In this document: piece by piece, positions 33,889 through 42,903 of the stretch | Layout of the letters: each line of letters starts with the position of its first letter | Position numbering within the stretch: the stretch's first letter is position 1 | NCBI GenBank assembly: GCA_016867725.1 | Contig: VGIX01000004.1 | Coordinates: 1-64,000, forward strand | Origin: Candidatus Effluviviaceae Genus I sp. | GTDB lineage: Bacteria; Joyebacterota; Joyebacteria; Joyebacterales; Joyebacteraceae | DNA: 64,000 nt | Direction of reading: 5' to 3' | Notes under the pieces: generated by a model | The model's input: the letters and a program-made list of their open reading frames with translations, nothing else | Database searches by the model: none | Told to the model about the DNA's origin: nothing | Position numbers and translations under genes: made by a program

Positions 33889-35136
33889 ATGAGAAGACCC
33901 GTGTGGATCGGCGTTGTGTTCCTTCTGGCATGGGGCGTCGGCGCGTGCAGCGCCGCGCAGCCGGACATGGGGACGCCTCGGAGCCTCGGGGACATCCGGT
34001 TCGCCGCGGACGTCGCGATCATGCCCGCCGTCGGTGGGCAGGGACAGGTGGCGGTCACCTGGTCGGTGAGCCACGCCGACCTCATCTTCCTGCGGACCGA
34101 CGACGGCTACTCGGCGCGGTACGAGGTGACAGTCATCCTGTACGGCCGGGACGGGCGGCAGGTTGCGGGTGACTCGTGGCTTCGGCGCGCGGACGTTGCG
34201 ACCTACGCGGAGACGCGCGCGCGCGCCTCGATCATCTCCGAGACGCAGACGCTCGAGGTCGGTCAGGGGAACTACCGGCTGAAGGTCGGGATCAGGAGCG
34301 TCGAAACGGGCGCCGCCGGGCTCATCGAGCGCGAGGTCGCGGTCCCAGAGCACACGCCCGGACGCGTCACCGTCGGCACGCTCGTCTTCCAGCGCGCGGT
34401 CTCGGAGTCGGCCGAGCTCGAACCGAACCCGTCGAGGGACTACGGTGAGGAGTGGCCGATCCTCGGCGTGCGCGTGCCCGTGTACGGCGACTCCGGCAGC
34501 GTCTACAGGATGGACCTCTCCGTCGAGAACGAGCGAGGGGCCGTCGCGGCCTCCTTCACGGACACGATGCAGCAGACCGGGCGGAGGACCGAGCGCGAGG
34601 CCCGCATGTCCGTGCTGTCTCTGGACGTCGGGGTGTACTTCCTCAGGGTGCGCGTCCGGCCGGTCGCGGGGGGGCGCGAGGCCTCCGTCAGGTCGCGCTT
34701 CCGCGTCCTCACGTCCCCGAAGAACTGGGGCGAGGACTTCGAGAAGATGGTGTCGCAGGTGGGCTACGTGGCGTCCCGCGAAGAGGTCCAGCGGCTCAGG
34801 AACGCCCCGGCCGACCAGCGGGACGCGGCGTGGGCCGAGTTCTGGCGGCGGCGCGATCCGGACCCGTCCACCGAGGTCAACGAGTTCAAGGTGGAGTTCC
34901 TCCGGAGGCTCGCGTACGCGAACATGCGCTTCAAGTCGGTGATCGAGGGATGGCAGACCGACATGGGGCGCGTGTACATCCAGTACGGCGAGCCGGACGA
35001 CACCGAGACGCAGGCGGTCGACAGGCTCCTTCACTCGTGGGAGGTCTGGTACTACTACCGCGAGCACCTCAAGTTCACCTTCGTGGACAGGGAGGGCTTC
35101 GGCGAGTACTCGCTCGTCGAGACCTCGAGGATCTAG
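33889..35136 (+). CDS. GWxTD-domain lipoprotein
   Basis: A 415-residue protein starting at the first base after the upstream stop. A signal peptide with lipobox (FLLAWGVGAC, cysteine near residue 21) is followed by beta-rich domains (ADLIFLRTDDGYSARYEVTV, GVYFLRVRVRPV). A C-terminal domain holds the namesake motif GWQTDMGRVYIQYGEPDD, with the neighbouring AWAEFWRRRDPDPSTEVNEF. GWxTD proteins are found mainly in FCB-group and related uncultured bacteria and have no firmly established role. The tight coupling to the exporter suggests it acts with it at the cell envelope. Confidence 0.85.
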   Translation: MRRPVWIGVVFLLAWGVGACSAAQPDMGTPRSLGDIRFAADVAIMPAVGGQGQVAVTWSVSHADLIFLRTDDGYSARYEVTVILYGRDGRQVAGDSWLRRADVATYAETRARASIISETQTLEVGQGNYRLKVGIRSVETGAAGLIEREVAVPEHTPGRVTVGTLVFQRAVSESAELEPNPSRDYGEEWPILGVRVPVYGDSGSVYRMDLSVENERGAVAASFTDTMQQTGRRTEREARMSVLSLDVGVYFLRVRVRPVAGGREASVRSRFRVLTSPKNWGEDFEKMVSQVGYVASREEVQRLRNAPADQRDAAWAEFWRRRDPDPSTEVNEFKVEFLRRLAYANMRFKSVIEGWQTDMGRVYIQYGEPDDTETQAVDRLLHSWEVWYYYREHLKFTFVDREGFGEYSLVETSRI

Positions 35137-35144
35137 GGGGTCGC

Positions 35145-36725
35145 GTGCAGCCCCGACGCACGCTCGTTCTCTCCCGCATCCGCACGATGGACGGTTCCCT
35201 CGCTCTCGCCGACTGGATGCTCTGCGAACGCGGCCTCATCGCGTCCGTCGGCGCGGGGCCGCCGCCCGAAGACACCCGCGGCGGCGCCGAGCTCCTCGAC
35301 CTGCGCGGACGGACCGTGCTCCCCGCGCTGCACGACACCCACGTGCACTTTCTCAGCACCGGGCAGATGGACCTCGATCTCGATCTCGGGCGAGCGCGGT
35401 CGTTCGCCGAGGTCATGGACGCGATCGCGGATGCCGCGCGCGGCTTCCGTGGGGCCATGCTCAGGGCACACTCCTTCGACCCCGACCTCATCGAGGACGG
35501 ACGCTATCCCACGCGCACCGAGCTCGACGCCGTGTCGTCGAGCCTCCCGATCCACGCGCGGCGGCGGGACGGCCACTCCTCGGTCGCCAACAGCGCGGCG
35601 TTCTCCCTCCTCGGCATCGCCCCGGGACAGCCGGGCGTCGACGCGGACGGCGACGGACAGCCGACCGGCGTTCTCCGGGGACGCGCTCACTCGGCCGCGG
35701 CGGAGAGGGCCGCCGAGCTTCTGTCCCGCGAGGAGCGGCTCGAGTGCTACCGCCGGGCCGCGGCGGCAGCGGCGTCGCACGGCGCGGGCGTGGTGCACGC
35801 GCTCGTGGGGCGCGACGACCCGGCGTGCCGGGACGTCGAGCTTCTCCTCGAGGTCCAGCCGGAGCTGCCCGTGGACGTCGTGGTGTTCCCGCAGACGAAG
35901 GACGTGGACCGCGTGGTGTCGCTGGGGCTTCCGAGGATCGGAGGGTGCATCCTGCTCGACGGGTCCCTCGGGTCGAGAACGGCGGCGCTCGAGGAGCCGT
36001 ACGCCGACGGGGAAGGGCGAGGCGAGCTCTACCACTCGGACGACGAGCTCATCGGCTTCATGCGCGCGGCGGCCGGCCGGGGGCTTCAGATCGCGGTGCA
36101 CGCGATCGGGGACAGGGCGATCGGCCAGGCGGTCGCGTGCTACGGGGCGGCGTGCGGGGGCGACGCGCGCGGCGCCCGGCACAGGATCGAGCACTGCGAG
36201 CTCGCGTCGCCGGCGCACATCGCGGCCATGTCCGCGCTGGGTCTCGCCGCGGGCGTGCAGCCGGCGTTCGAGCTCTTCTGGGGCTGTCCGGGGGGCATGT
36301 ACGAGGCTCGGCTCGGCAGACGGCGCGCCTCGCGCACCAATCCGTTCCGGACCATGCTGCGCTCGGGCGTCCCGCTCGCCGGCGGCTCGGACTCCTACGT
36401 GACCCCGCTCGATCCGCTCCTCGGCGTTCACGCGGCCGTGAACCGGGCCGACCGGGAGGAGGCTCTGGGGGTCGAGGACGCGCTCGCGCTCTTCACGTCG
36501 CGCGCTGCGTGGCTCGCGTTCGACGAGCACCGGCGCGGGACGCTCGCGCCCGGCAAGGAAGCGAGCTTCACCGTGCTCGGGAGCGACCCGCTCACCGCCG
36601 CCCCCTCGACCATCAGGGACATCAGCGTGGAGAGCCTCTACGTGCGGGGGAGGGAGGTCTTCGCGCGCGGCAGGTCACGAGGCGCCGCCGGAGCCGATGA
36701 GCGCATCGTGCAGCGCGCGGAGTGA
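35145..36725 (+). CDS. YtcJ-like metal-dependent amidohydrolase
   Basis: A 526-residue enzyme of the amidohydrolase superfamily, YtcJ/NfdA-like branch. Metal and active-site motifs include [15 protein letters not shown] (HxH, near residue 67), [14 protein letters not shown], the strand [25 protein letters not shown] and [12 protein letters not shown], followed by [13 protein letters not shown] with the metal aspartate. Family members hydrolyse amide or formamide bonds of varied substrates; the substrate here cannot be deduced. GTG 35145 gives a normal N-terminal beta-sandwich strand ([14 protein letters not shown]). The last 51 bases overlap the 3' end of the opposing aspartate kinase gene. 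Confidence 0.85.
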   Translation: MQPRRTLVLSRIRTMDGSLALADWMLCERGLIASVGAGPPPEDTRGGAELLDLRGRTVLPALHDTHVHFLSTGQMDLDLDLGRARSFAEVMDAIADAARGFRGAMLRAHSFDPDLIEDGRYPTRTELDAVSSSLPIHARRRDGHSSVANSAAFSLLGIAPGQPGVDADGDGQPTGVLRGRAHSAAAERAAELLSREERLECYRRAAAAAASHGAGVVHALVGRDDPACRDVELLLEVQPELPVDVVVFPQTKDVDRVVSLGLPRIGGCILLDGSLGSRTAALEEPYADGEGRGELYHSDDELIGFMRAAAGRGLQIAVHAIGDRAIGQAVACYGAACGGDARGARHRIEHCELASPAHIAAMSALGLAAGVQPAFELFWGCPGGMYEARLGRRRASRTNPFRTMLRSGVPLAGGSDSYVTPLDPLLGVHAAVNRADREEALGVEDALALFTSRAAWLAFDEHRRGTLAPGKEASFTVLGSDPLTAAPSTIRDISVESLYVRGREVFARGRSRGAAGADERIVQRAE

Positions 36726-37838
36726 CGCCTCCGCCGTGTCCGGCTCGACGGCGAGCACGGTCGAGCGTCCCGAAGACGACGCCGCGAGCGCGCGCCCGCC
36801 GGCGGCCTCGACGACGCGCCACGCCTCCGCCGCCGTCCGCGGCGACCCGGCGGCCGGGCCGGCCGCGCAGACGAGCGCCGCGGGGACGACCTCGGCGCCG
36901 GCCGCGGTCCCGCGCTCGTCCTCGAGGGGGCCGGATGGAACGACGGCGGCCAGCGTCGCCTCGGGCGTCGACACGAGGAACTTGGCGTCGCCGGCTCCCG
37001 CGTCGGCGAGCCGCCGCGCGGCCTCGGCCGGGCCGACGCCCCGCCACGTGAGAAGCGAGGCCGTCTTCAGGAGCGAGAGTCCGACCACGGGCGGCTCCGC
37101 GTGGCGCGGGCGCTCGAGGACGATCGTGCCGGGGACGGGCGCCTCGCTGGAACCGACCTCGAGGGCGATGCCGCAGCGCTCGGCGAAGCGGACGCACTCC
37201 TCCTTGAGCACGACGGCCCCGCACCGCGCGAGCTCGGCCATGTCATCGAAGCCGATCTCCGCGATCCTACGGGCCGCGGGAACGGCGCGCGGGTCGGCCG
37301 TGTACACCGCGTCCACGTCGGTGAGGATCTCGCACCGGTCGGCGCCGAGCGCGGCGGCGAGCGCGACGGCCGTCGTGTCGGACCCTCCGCGCCCGAGCGT
37401 CGTGACCTCCTTCGCCGTGCTCACGCCCTGGAACCCGCCGACCACGACCACGTTGCCCCTGGCGAGTTCCTCGAGCACGCGGCGGGGCCGCACCTCGAGG
37501 ATCCTCGCGTCGGTGTGGCGCGTGTCGGTGATGATCCCGACCTGCGATCCGGTGAAGGAGACGGCGCGGCAGCCGAGGGCGTTGAGCGCGATCGCGAGGA
37601 GAGCCATCGAGATGCGCTCGCCGGCCGTCATGAGCATGTCGAGCTCGCGCTGCGCGGGCGATGGGGAGAGCCGCCTTGCCTCGAGGAGGAGCTCGTCGGT
37701 CGTCCCGCCCTGCGCGGAGACGACGACCACGACGTCGCTGCCGGACGCCCTGAGGGCCGCCACGCGGCGCGCCACGCCCAGGATCCTGTCGTGGTCCTGG
37801 ACGGACGTGCCGCCGTACTTCTGCACGACGATGGACAC
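36675..37838 (-). CDS. Aspartate kinase with diverged regulatory region
   Basis: A 387-residue aspartokinase (first step to lysine, threonine, methionine and, in many bacteria, diaminopimelate). The kinase domain is intact: [12 protein letters not shown] at the N-terminus, [45 protein letters not shown] and [14 protein letters not shown]. The C-terminal 130 residues occupy the place of the ACT domains but are rich in alanine and lack the usual V.G..D.PG.A.. pattern, so allosteric control may differ. GTG 37838 is chosen: GAGGAGG precedes it and the in-frame ATG at 37868 lies upstream of the predicted -10. Its end overlaps the opposite gene by 51 bases. Confidence 0.9.
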   Translation of the reverse strand: MSIVVQKYGGTSVQDHDRILGVARRVAALRASGSDVVVVVSAQGGTTDELLLEARRLSPSPAQRELDMLMTAGERISMALLAIALNALGCRAVSFTGSQVGIITDTRHTDARILEVRPRRVLEELARGNVVVVGGFQGVSTAKEVTTLGRGGSDTTAVALAAALGADRCEILTDVDAVYTADPRAVPAARRIAEIGFDDMAELARCGAVVLKEECVRFAERCGIALEVGSSEAPVPGTIVLERPRHAEPPVVGLSLLKTASLLTWRGVGPAEAARRLADAGAGDAKFLVSTPEATLAAVVPSGPLEDERGTAAGAEVVPAALVCAAGPAAGSPRTAAEAWRVVEAAGGRALAASSSGRSTVLAVEPDTAEASLRALHDALIGSGGAS

Positions 37839-37858
37839 GGTGCCTCCTCGAGGGCCCC

Positions 37859-37887
37859 TTTCTAGCACATGACACGGTCACCGTCAA
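37859..37887 (-). promoter_or_regulatory. Promoter of the aspartate kinase gene
   Basis: Read on the minus strand: TTGACG (37887-37882), a 17-base spacer, and TAGAAA (37864-37859). Transcription would start near 37852, leaving a 14-base leader that contains GAGGAGG before GTG 37838. Confidence 0.55.
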
Positions 37888-37943
37888 CCGACGCGGCCGG
37901 CGTGAAGGTCCGCGGCGGCGCGCGGAGACGACTCCCCGCGGTG

Positions 37944-37973
37944 TTGACACCGGGCGAGCGGGGCCGCTAGTCT
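37944..37973 (+). promoter_or_regulatory. Promoter of lpd
   Basis: TTGACA at 37944-37949, an 18-base spacer, and TAGTCT at 37968-37973, about 47 bases before the lpd start. It is divergent from the aspartate kinase promoter. Confidence 0.65.
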
Positions 37974-38020
37974 GGGCGGGGGCGAGGGAACGCGAGGCGC
38001 GACAGCGGAGGGGGCGACGC

Positions 38021-39403
38021 ATGGCGGAGCGGTACGATCTCGCGGTCATCGGGGGAGGGCCGGGCGGGTACGTGGCGGCCATCCGGGGCGCGCAGCTCGG
38101 CCTCAGGGTGGCGCTCGTCGAGAGGGACCGGCTCGGCGGCGTGTGCCTCAACTGGGGCTGCATCCCGACGAAGTCGCTGCTGGCGAGCGCCGCGGCCGCT
38201 GCCGTCGTGAGCAGGGCAGGCGAGTTCGGGATCAAGGCCGGGCCCGCCGCGGTCAGCGCGGACGACATGTTCCGGAGGAAGGACGAGATCGTCGCGAAGC
38301 TGAGGTCGGGCGTCGAGACGCTGCTCAGAAAGAGGCGGGTGACCGTGTTCCGCGGCGCGGGCGCGCTCGCCGGCGCCGGCGTGGTCGAGATCGCCGGCGA
38401 GGGAGGCGCGGAGCGCGTCGAGGCAGGCAGCGTGATCCTCGCCACCGGGTCCGAGGCCGTCGTGCCGCCGGCGTTCCCGTACGACGGTCGCGTCGTCGTG
38501 ACGAGCAGGGAGGCGCTCTCCCGCGCGGACGTTCCCGAGACCGTCATGGTGGTCGGGGCCGGCGCGGTCGGCTGCGAGTTCGCCGGGCTCTACGCGGCCA
38601 TGGGACGGCGCGTCGTGCTCGTTGAGATGCTCCCGGAGATCCTGCCGGGCGAGGACGCGGCGGCGGCCCGTGTCCTTCGAGCCGCGTTCCGCCGCGCTGG
38701 CGTGGACGCGCGAACGGGGACGCGCGTCGAGTCCGTCGCGGTCCGCGGCGACGCGGCCGAGGCTGCGCTGTCCGACGGATCGACCGTGGCGGCGGGCATG
38801 GTGCTGCTCGCGATGGGCAGGCGGCCCTTGTCGGACGGTCTGCGGCTTTCGGAGCACGGCGTGGCGACGGAGCGGGGGGCCGTGAAGGTCAACGAGAGGA
38901 TGGAGACGACGGCGACCGGCGTGTACGCCATCGGCGATCTCGTCGGCGGTCTCATGCTCGCCCACGTCGCGTCGCACGAGGGCGTCGTGGCGGCGTCGCG
39001 CGCGGCGGGCAGGGACGCCGCCATGGACTACCGAGCCGTGCCTCGCTGCACGTTCACGCATCCGGAGGTGGCGGGCGTCGGGCTCACCGAGGACGAGGCG
39101 GCCGCCCGCGGCCTCGACGTGCGAACGGGCCGATTCCCGTTCTCCGCGCTCGGGAAGGCCGCGGCCGTCGGAGAGACGCAGGGCTTCGTCAAGATCGTCT
39201 GCGAGCGGGACAGCGGCGTTGTCGTCGGCGGGACGATCGTCGGCGCGGGCGCGAGCGACCTGATCCATGAGATCGCGCTCGCCGTGCGGGTGCGGCTCAC
39301 AGCGGACGACCTCGCCTCAGCGGTTCACGCGCATCCTACGCTGGCCGAGGCGGTCGGGGAGGCCGCCGACGCCGTGGACGGGATGTCGATCCACTCGCTG
39401 TGA
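38021..39403 (+). CDS. lpd: Dihydrolipoyl dehydrogenase (E3)
   Basis: A 460-residue FAD flavoprotein that reoxidises dihydrolipoyl groups of 2-oxoacid dehydrogenases or the glycine cleavage H-protein with NAD. The FAD motif is VIGGGPGGYVAAIRGAQLG, the redox disulfide GGVCLNWGCIPTK (Cys42 and Cys47), the NAD motif VVGAGAVGCEFAGLYAAMG, the second FAD motif YAIGDLVGGLMLAHV, and the C-terminal catalytic HAHPTLAE. Length and all active residues are normal. It stands alone with its own promoter; no E1 or E2 genes are nearby, so it may serve glycine cleavage (gcvP at the window start) as well as other complexes. Confidence 0.95.
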   Translation: MAERYDLAVIGGGPGGYVAAIRGAQLGLRVALVERDRLGGVCLNWGCIPTKSLLASAAAAAVVSRAGEFGIKAGPAAVSADDMFRRKDEIVAKLRSGVETLLRKRRVTVFRGAGALAGAGVVEIAGEGGAERVEAGSVILATGSEAVVPPAFPYDGRVVVTSREALSRADVPETVMVVGAGAVGCEFAGLYAAMGRRVVLVEMLPEILPGEDAAAARVLRAAFRRAGVDARTGTRVESVAVRGDAAEAALSDGSTVAAGMVLLAMGRRPLSDGLRLSEHGVATERGAVKVNERMETTATGVYAIGDLVGGLMLAHVASHEGVVAASRAAGRDAAMDYRAVPRCTFTHPEVAGVGLTEDEAAARGLDVRTGRFPFSALGKAAAVGETQGFVKIVCERDSGVVVGGTIVGAGASDLIHEIALAVRVRLTADDLASAVHAHPTLAEAVGEAADAVDGMSIHSL

Positions 39404-39419
39404 CGCGCGACCGCGCAGC

Positions 39420-39932
39420 CTAGCCCGCGCACCCGGCGCGCTGGATCTGCGCGGCCCTCGTCTGTCCGTCGACGATCTTCACGATCATGTCGGTGATGGG
39501 ATCGAGGCGGACGCGCTTCGTGCACTTGCTGTAGAGCGAGTGGGCGATCGCCGCCGAGCTCTCCTTCAGGATGACGTTCTCCATCAAAAGGCCGGCCTGC
39601 GGCGGCACGAACCAGAGGTCGATCGTCACGTCCCGGCCGTAGTCGATGAGCTCGACGATCTCGAACGACCCGTCCAGCGACGTCTTGAACTCGCTCGCCA
39701 GAAGCCCCCCGATGTACAGCTTGACCGCCACGTCCTTCATCGGAGCGCCGCTGGCGTCGGTGACCATCCCGCTGATCGTCGTCTCGCTCTTCGCCGAGAG
39801 TCCGGTGGGGGACGTCAGGCGCGTCGCCGGCGGCGTCGTGACGGGAGGCCGCACGGCCTCGTCGGCCGCCGTTGCGGGCAGGCATGCGGCGAGGACCAGC
39901 ACGCCGCACAGGACGATGAGAGCGCTTCTCAT
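39420..39932 (-). CDS. Small secreted protein with carboxypeptidase-regulatory-like domain
   Basis: A 170-residue exported protein of unknown function. A signal peptide (RSALIVLCGVLVLAACLPATAA) includes a possible lipobox (LAAC), so it may be a lipoprotein. A Thr/Pro-rich spacer is followed by a beta-sandwich resembling CarboxypepD_reg (ISGMVTDASGAPMKDVAVKL, then SLDGSFEIVELIDYG). ATG 39932 is chosen over ATG 39971 because GAGGGGG lies just upstream of it. It is convergent with lpd (16-base gap) and has its own promoter. Confidence 0.75.
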   Translation of the reverse strand: MRSALIVLCGVLVLAACLPATAADEAVRPPVTTPPATRLTSPTGLSAKSETTISGMVTDASGAPMKDVAVKLYIGGLLASEFKTSLDGSFEIVELIDYGRDVTIDLWFVPPQAGLLMENVILKESSAAIAHSLYSKCTKRVRLDPITDMIVKIVDGQTRAAQIQRAGCAG

Positions 39933-39986
39933 GACACTCGCCCCCTCTCTGATCGGTGTCTCGGATGCCATCTCGGTGCGGCTCCG

Positions 39987-40015
39987 ATGCTACGGGGGGA
40001 GCGCGCCGTTGTCAA
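39987..40015 (-). promoter_or_regulatory. Promoter of the small secreted protein gene
   Basis: Read on the minus strand: TTGACA (40015-40010), a 17-base spacer, and TAGCAT (39992-39987). It is back-to-back with the promoter of the gene at 40068. Confidence 0.65.
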
Positions 40016-40031
40016 CGGCCAATGAGCGCGC

Positions 40032-40061
40032 TTGGAGGAGAGCGGCGCCGGGTGATATACT
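40032..40061 (+). promoter_or_regulatory. Promoter giving a possibly leaderless transcript
   Basis: TTGGAG at 40032-40037, an 18-base spacer, and a strong TATACT at 40056-40061. The expected transcription start is at or next to the GTG start codon at 40068, so the message would have no leader. Confidence 0.55.
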
Positions 40062-40067
40062 GCGCTC

Positions 40068-41117
40068 GTGACCCGCTTCTCGCTCAGCGCCAGCATCGCC
40101 GCGACGGCCGGCGCGGTCGTCCTCTTCGTTGCCGCCTCGTGTCCACCAGCGGCGCGCGCCGCCGGCACCGTCAGCACCGTCTCCCCTCGGGCGATGGGCA
40201 TGGGGGGGGCGTTCCTTGCGGTCGAGGACGGCCTCGCCGCCGTGTCCTGGAATCCCGCCGGTCTCGCGGTCCCTCTGTGTCGTGGCGGCGCGCGCATCCG
40301 CGTGCACGCGAACGCGCTCGGGGCCGTTCCGATCCTGCACGAGACGGGGATCCTGACGGGCACCGAGACCGAACGGTTCGGGGGCCTGGCGGCGGCGGAG
40401 CGCGCGATGATCCTCGTGGGGAGCATCGCGAAGGGCACGGTGCTGCGCCGAGGCTCTGTCTGCGTCGGCGTGCTTCTCCTTGAGGAGAGCCTCGATCCCG
40501 AGACCCTCGACCGGTCGCGCGTGCTCGCCGACGCCGGGGATCTGCTCGACGGCTACTACAGCACGGCGGCCGTCTCCTTCGCGCTCGCCCCGAGCGTCTC
40601 GATCGGCGCCGCCCACACCGTGTTCGCCGGCCTCGAGCTCGACGGCGAGCGGGTCTTCGGTACCGGCCGCGCGTACGGGGCGCTGCTCCGACCGAACGAG
40701 CGCGTCGCCGTCGGGTTCGTGTACTTCGACGCAGCGCCCGGCTTCGAGGGCGTCAGGGCAGGCCTCGAGGGCTTCGGGCCGCGCACGATGAACGCCGGCA
40801 TCGCCTACCGCTTGTCCCCGCGGGCCCTCGTCACGGTCGACGTGAGGGACCTCTCCGAGAAGGGGGCGGACACCGCGCTCGAGCCGCGGGCCGGCGCGGA
40901 GTGGCGAGTCCGTCGCAGCGCCGCGCTCCGCGGAGGGCTGTTCCGCGAGCGCGAGGGCGGGCCCGCCGTCCTGACGCTGGGCGTCGGGGCGCTCCCGATG
41001 ACCGGCTGCCGGGGCGCAGAACGGGCGGCGGGTGACGCCTGCGCCGTGGACTACGCCGTGCTGCTGTCGTCCGGTCGCGCTCCGGCGCATCTGCTCTCGG
41101 TCTTCCTCCGCTTCTGA
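40068..41117 (+). CDS. PorV/PorQ-like outer-membrane protein
   Basis: A 349-residue protein. A signal peptide (TRFSLSASIAATAGAVVLFVAASCPPAARAA) leads into the PorV hallmark SPRAMGMGGAFLAVEDG and VSWNPAGLAV, then barrel-like strands ending in SVFLRF. It is shorter in some strands than the two paralogs at 18658 and 19703 and contains two cysteines in a late loop (GCRGAERAAGDAC). GTG 40068 is the only start that yields the signal peptide, and it lies six bases after a -10 element, without a ribosome site. It precedes a FlgD-Ig protein and a third PorV-like fusion. Confidence 0.75.
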   Translation: MTRFSLSASIAATAGAVVLFVAASCPPAARAAGTVSTVSPRAMGMGGAFLAVEDGLAAVSWNPAGLAVPLCRGGARIRVHANALGAVPILHETGILTGTETERFGGLAAAERAMILVGSIAKGTVLRRGSVCVGVLLLEESLDPETLDRSRVLADAGDLLDGYYSTAAVSFALAPSVSIGAAHTVFAGLELDGERVFGTGRAYGALLRPNERVAVGFVYFDAAPGFEGVRAGLEGFGPRTMNAGIAYRLSPRALVTVDVRDLSEKGADTALEPRAGAEWRVRRSAALRGGLFREREGGPAVLTLGVGALPMTGCRGAERAAGDACAVDYAVLLSSGRAPAHLLSVFLRF

Positions 41118-41140
41118 CGCGCCGCGTCCGCGATTCGTCC

Positions 41141-41171
41141 TTGACAGGAGGCGCGTCGAGCGATGTATCCT
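41141..41171 (+). promoter_or_regulatory. Putative promoter of the FlgD-Ig / PorV-fusion operon
   Basis: TTGACA at 41141-41146, with TATCCT at 41166-41171 (19-base spacer) or TGTATC at 41164-41169 (17-base spacer). It lies about 55 bases before ATG 41225. Confidence 0.5.
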
Positions 41172-41224
41172 CTTGCAAAATCAGAAGGTTATGGACACCG
41201 GGAGACGTGGAACACGGAGGGCGC

Positions 41225-42883
41225 ATGAGGCGGGGCAGCGGGACGGGGCTTGCGCCCCTGGTCCTGGTCGGCATCGCCGCGCTCGTCGCGAGCGCGGAGG
41301 GCGGCGTCCTGACGGGCATCGGGGCCATCCCGGACCCGTTCTCTCCGAACGTGGACGGCGTCTACGACTCGACCGCCGTGCACTACACGCTGTCGGAGAC
41401 CGCGGCGGTCATCGTGTCCGTGGCCGATTCGTCTCTCGTCGAACTGGCGACCCTCTGGGCAGGATGGGAGGGAGCCGGCGACCGCAGGCACTGGTGGAAC
41501 GGTCGCGTGGGCGGCGCCGTGGCGGGCGACGGGCGGTATGCGTTCGTCGTGACCGCGGTGCCCCAGGGGGGCGGCCTCGAACAGGCCGTCGCCCCGCTCC
41601 GCCTGGACACGGACCCTCCCGTCGTTCTGCAGCTTGAGGCCCTCCCTGCCCGCTTCTCGCCCGACGCGGACGGTGTGGCCGACACGCTGACGGTGTCGGG
41701 TTCGGCCGCGTTCGCGCACGCGAGCGACCGCGTCCGGGTGCGGGCGCTCACGCCCTCCGGCTCCGTCGTCCGCAGCATTCTGCCGCCGTCGGGCTCAGGC
41801 TCGTTCAGGGCGCGCTGGGACGGCCGGTCCGACTCGGGAGTGGTCTCACCGGATGGGCTCTACGTCATCGAAGCGGAGGCGTGGGACCTCGCGGGAAACT
41901 CCTCCGAGGCGACCGTGCTCATCGACCTGGACATCGCGCCCCCGCGCCTCGGGGCGCGCTTTCCTCAGCCCGGGGCGGCGGAGTTCCGCGTGGCGGACAC
42001 GCTGGCCGTCGTCACCGGGTGGGCCTACGACCGCGCCGGCGTGCGGGCCGTCCAGGTCTCGCTTGACGGCGTGGCGTGGACCGGCGTCGGGGCGAGCGGG
42101 GCCGACACGGTTGACTGGAGCCACGCGCTCGTCTGCGGAGCCTGCGTGCCCGGTGTGGCCGACGAGAGCGTCTCCCTCCGCGTGCGGGCGTACGACGGCG
42201 CGGCGACCGCCGACGGGCTGGGGCACGTCAACACGACGACGAGCGCGAACCCCATTCTGTCAGTTCCTGTCGTCTTCGACGTCGCCGGCCCGATCCACAC
42301 GTCGAGCACGGTGCAGGCGCCGGGTCCCCGCTTCACGCCGGGGCAGATGATCACGATCTCCACGAGGTGGGACAGCCGGGGATACACGATTGCCGCCGAC
42401 TTCAGCCGCGTGGACAGCGAGTTCCTCCCCGGCCTCGTGCAGGTCATCGACTCGGGCGGGGGCACGTACCTCGTGAAGTACGTGACGTCGGACGCGAACG
42501 CGCTCCTGCCCGTGACGAACGCGCGGGTCATCATCACGGCGACGGACGCCTTCCAGCGCTCCGTGCCGGATTCGTCGGTGACCGTTTCGGTCGCGACGGG
42601 GTCGAGCGAGGTCGAGGCATTCGAGCTGGACCGGAACGCGTTCGATCCGTCGGCCGGCGAGTCGGTGACCATCGGCCTCGGAGGCGGATCGGGGATCTCT
42701 CGGGTCGCGGTCTACAACGCCGCGGGCGCGCTCGTGCGCTCGATCGAGGCGAGCGGGGCGTCGTCCATCGCGTGGGACGGCCGCGGCGACGACGGCGAGG
42801 CGCTTTCCAGCGGCGTCTACTTCGTGCGGATCCGGTCGGGCGGAAACGAGGCGGTGCGCAAGGTGGCCGTCGTCAAGCGATAG
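41225..42883 (+). CDS. Secreted protein with tandem FlgD/CHU-type Ig domains
   Basis: A 552-residue exported protein. A signal segment (LAPLVLVGIAALVASAEG) is followed by two similar domains that begin DPFSPNVDGVYDST and ARFSPDADGVADTL and end in W.GR....VAGDGRYAFVV and WDGRSDSGVVSPDGLYVIE, the gliding-motility/FlgD-Ig pattern. Middle beta-domains follow, and a third FlgD-like unit closes the protein (RVAVYNAAGALVRSIE, WDGRGDDGEALSSGVYFVRI, AVRKVAVVKR). The tail resembles type IX or related sorting domains. ATG 41225 has GGAGG upstream; the open frame from 41141 starts inside the -35 box. Function unknown; probably surface associated with the PorV-like neighbours. Confidence 0.8.
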   Translation: MRRGSGTGLAPLVLVGIAALVASAEGGVLTGIGAIPDPFSPNVDGVYDSTAVHYTLSETAAVIVSVADSSLVELATLWAGWEGAGDRRHWWNGRVGGAVAGDGRYAFVVTAVPQGGGLEQAVAPLRLDTDPPVVLQLEALPARFSPDADGVADTLTVSGSAAFAHASDRVRVRALTPSGSVVRSILPPSGSGSFRARWDGRSDSGVVSPDGLYVIEAEAWDLAGNSSEATVLIDLDIAPPRLGARFPQPGAAEFRVADTLAVVTGWAYDRAGVRAVQVSLDGVAWTGVGASGADTVDWSHALVCGACVPGVADESVSLRVRAYDGAATADGLGHVNTTTSANPILSVPVVFDVAGPIHTSSTVQAPGPRFTPGQMITISTRWDSRGYTIAADFSRVDSEFLPGLVQVIDSGGGTYLVKYVTSDANALLPVTNARVIITATDAFQRSVPDSSVTVSVATGSSEVEAFELDRNAFDPSAGESVTIGLGGGSGISRVAVYNAAGALVRSIEASGASSIAWDGRGDDGEALSSGVYFVRIRSGGNEAVRKVAVVKR

Positions 42884-42903
42884 ACGAGCCGGGAGGAACG
42901 AGC

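Noticed and set aside
37839-37868. Aspartate kinase start at ATG 37868
   Set aside because: It precedes the predicted transcription start; GTG 37838 has GAGGAGG upstream and begins the family N-terminus.
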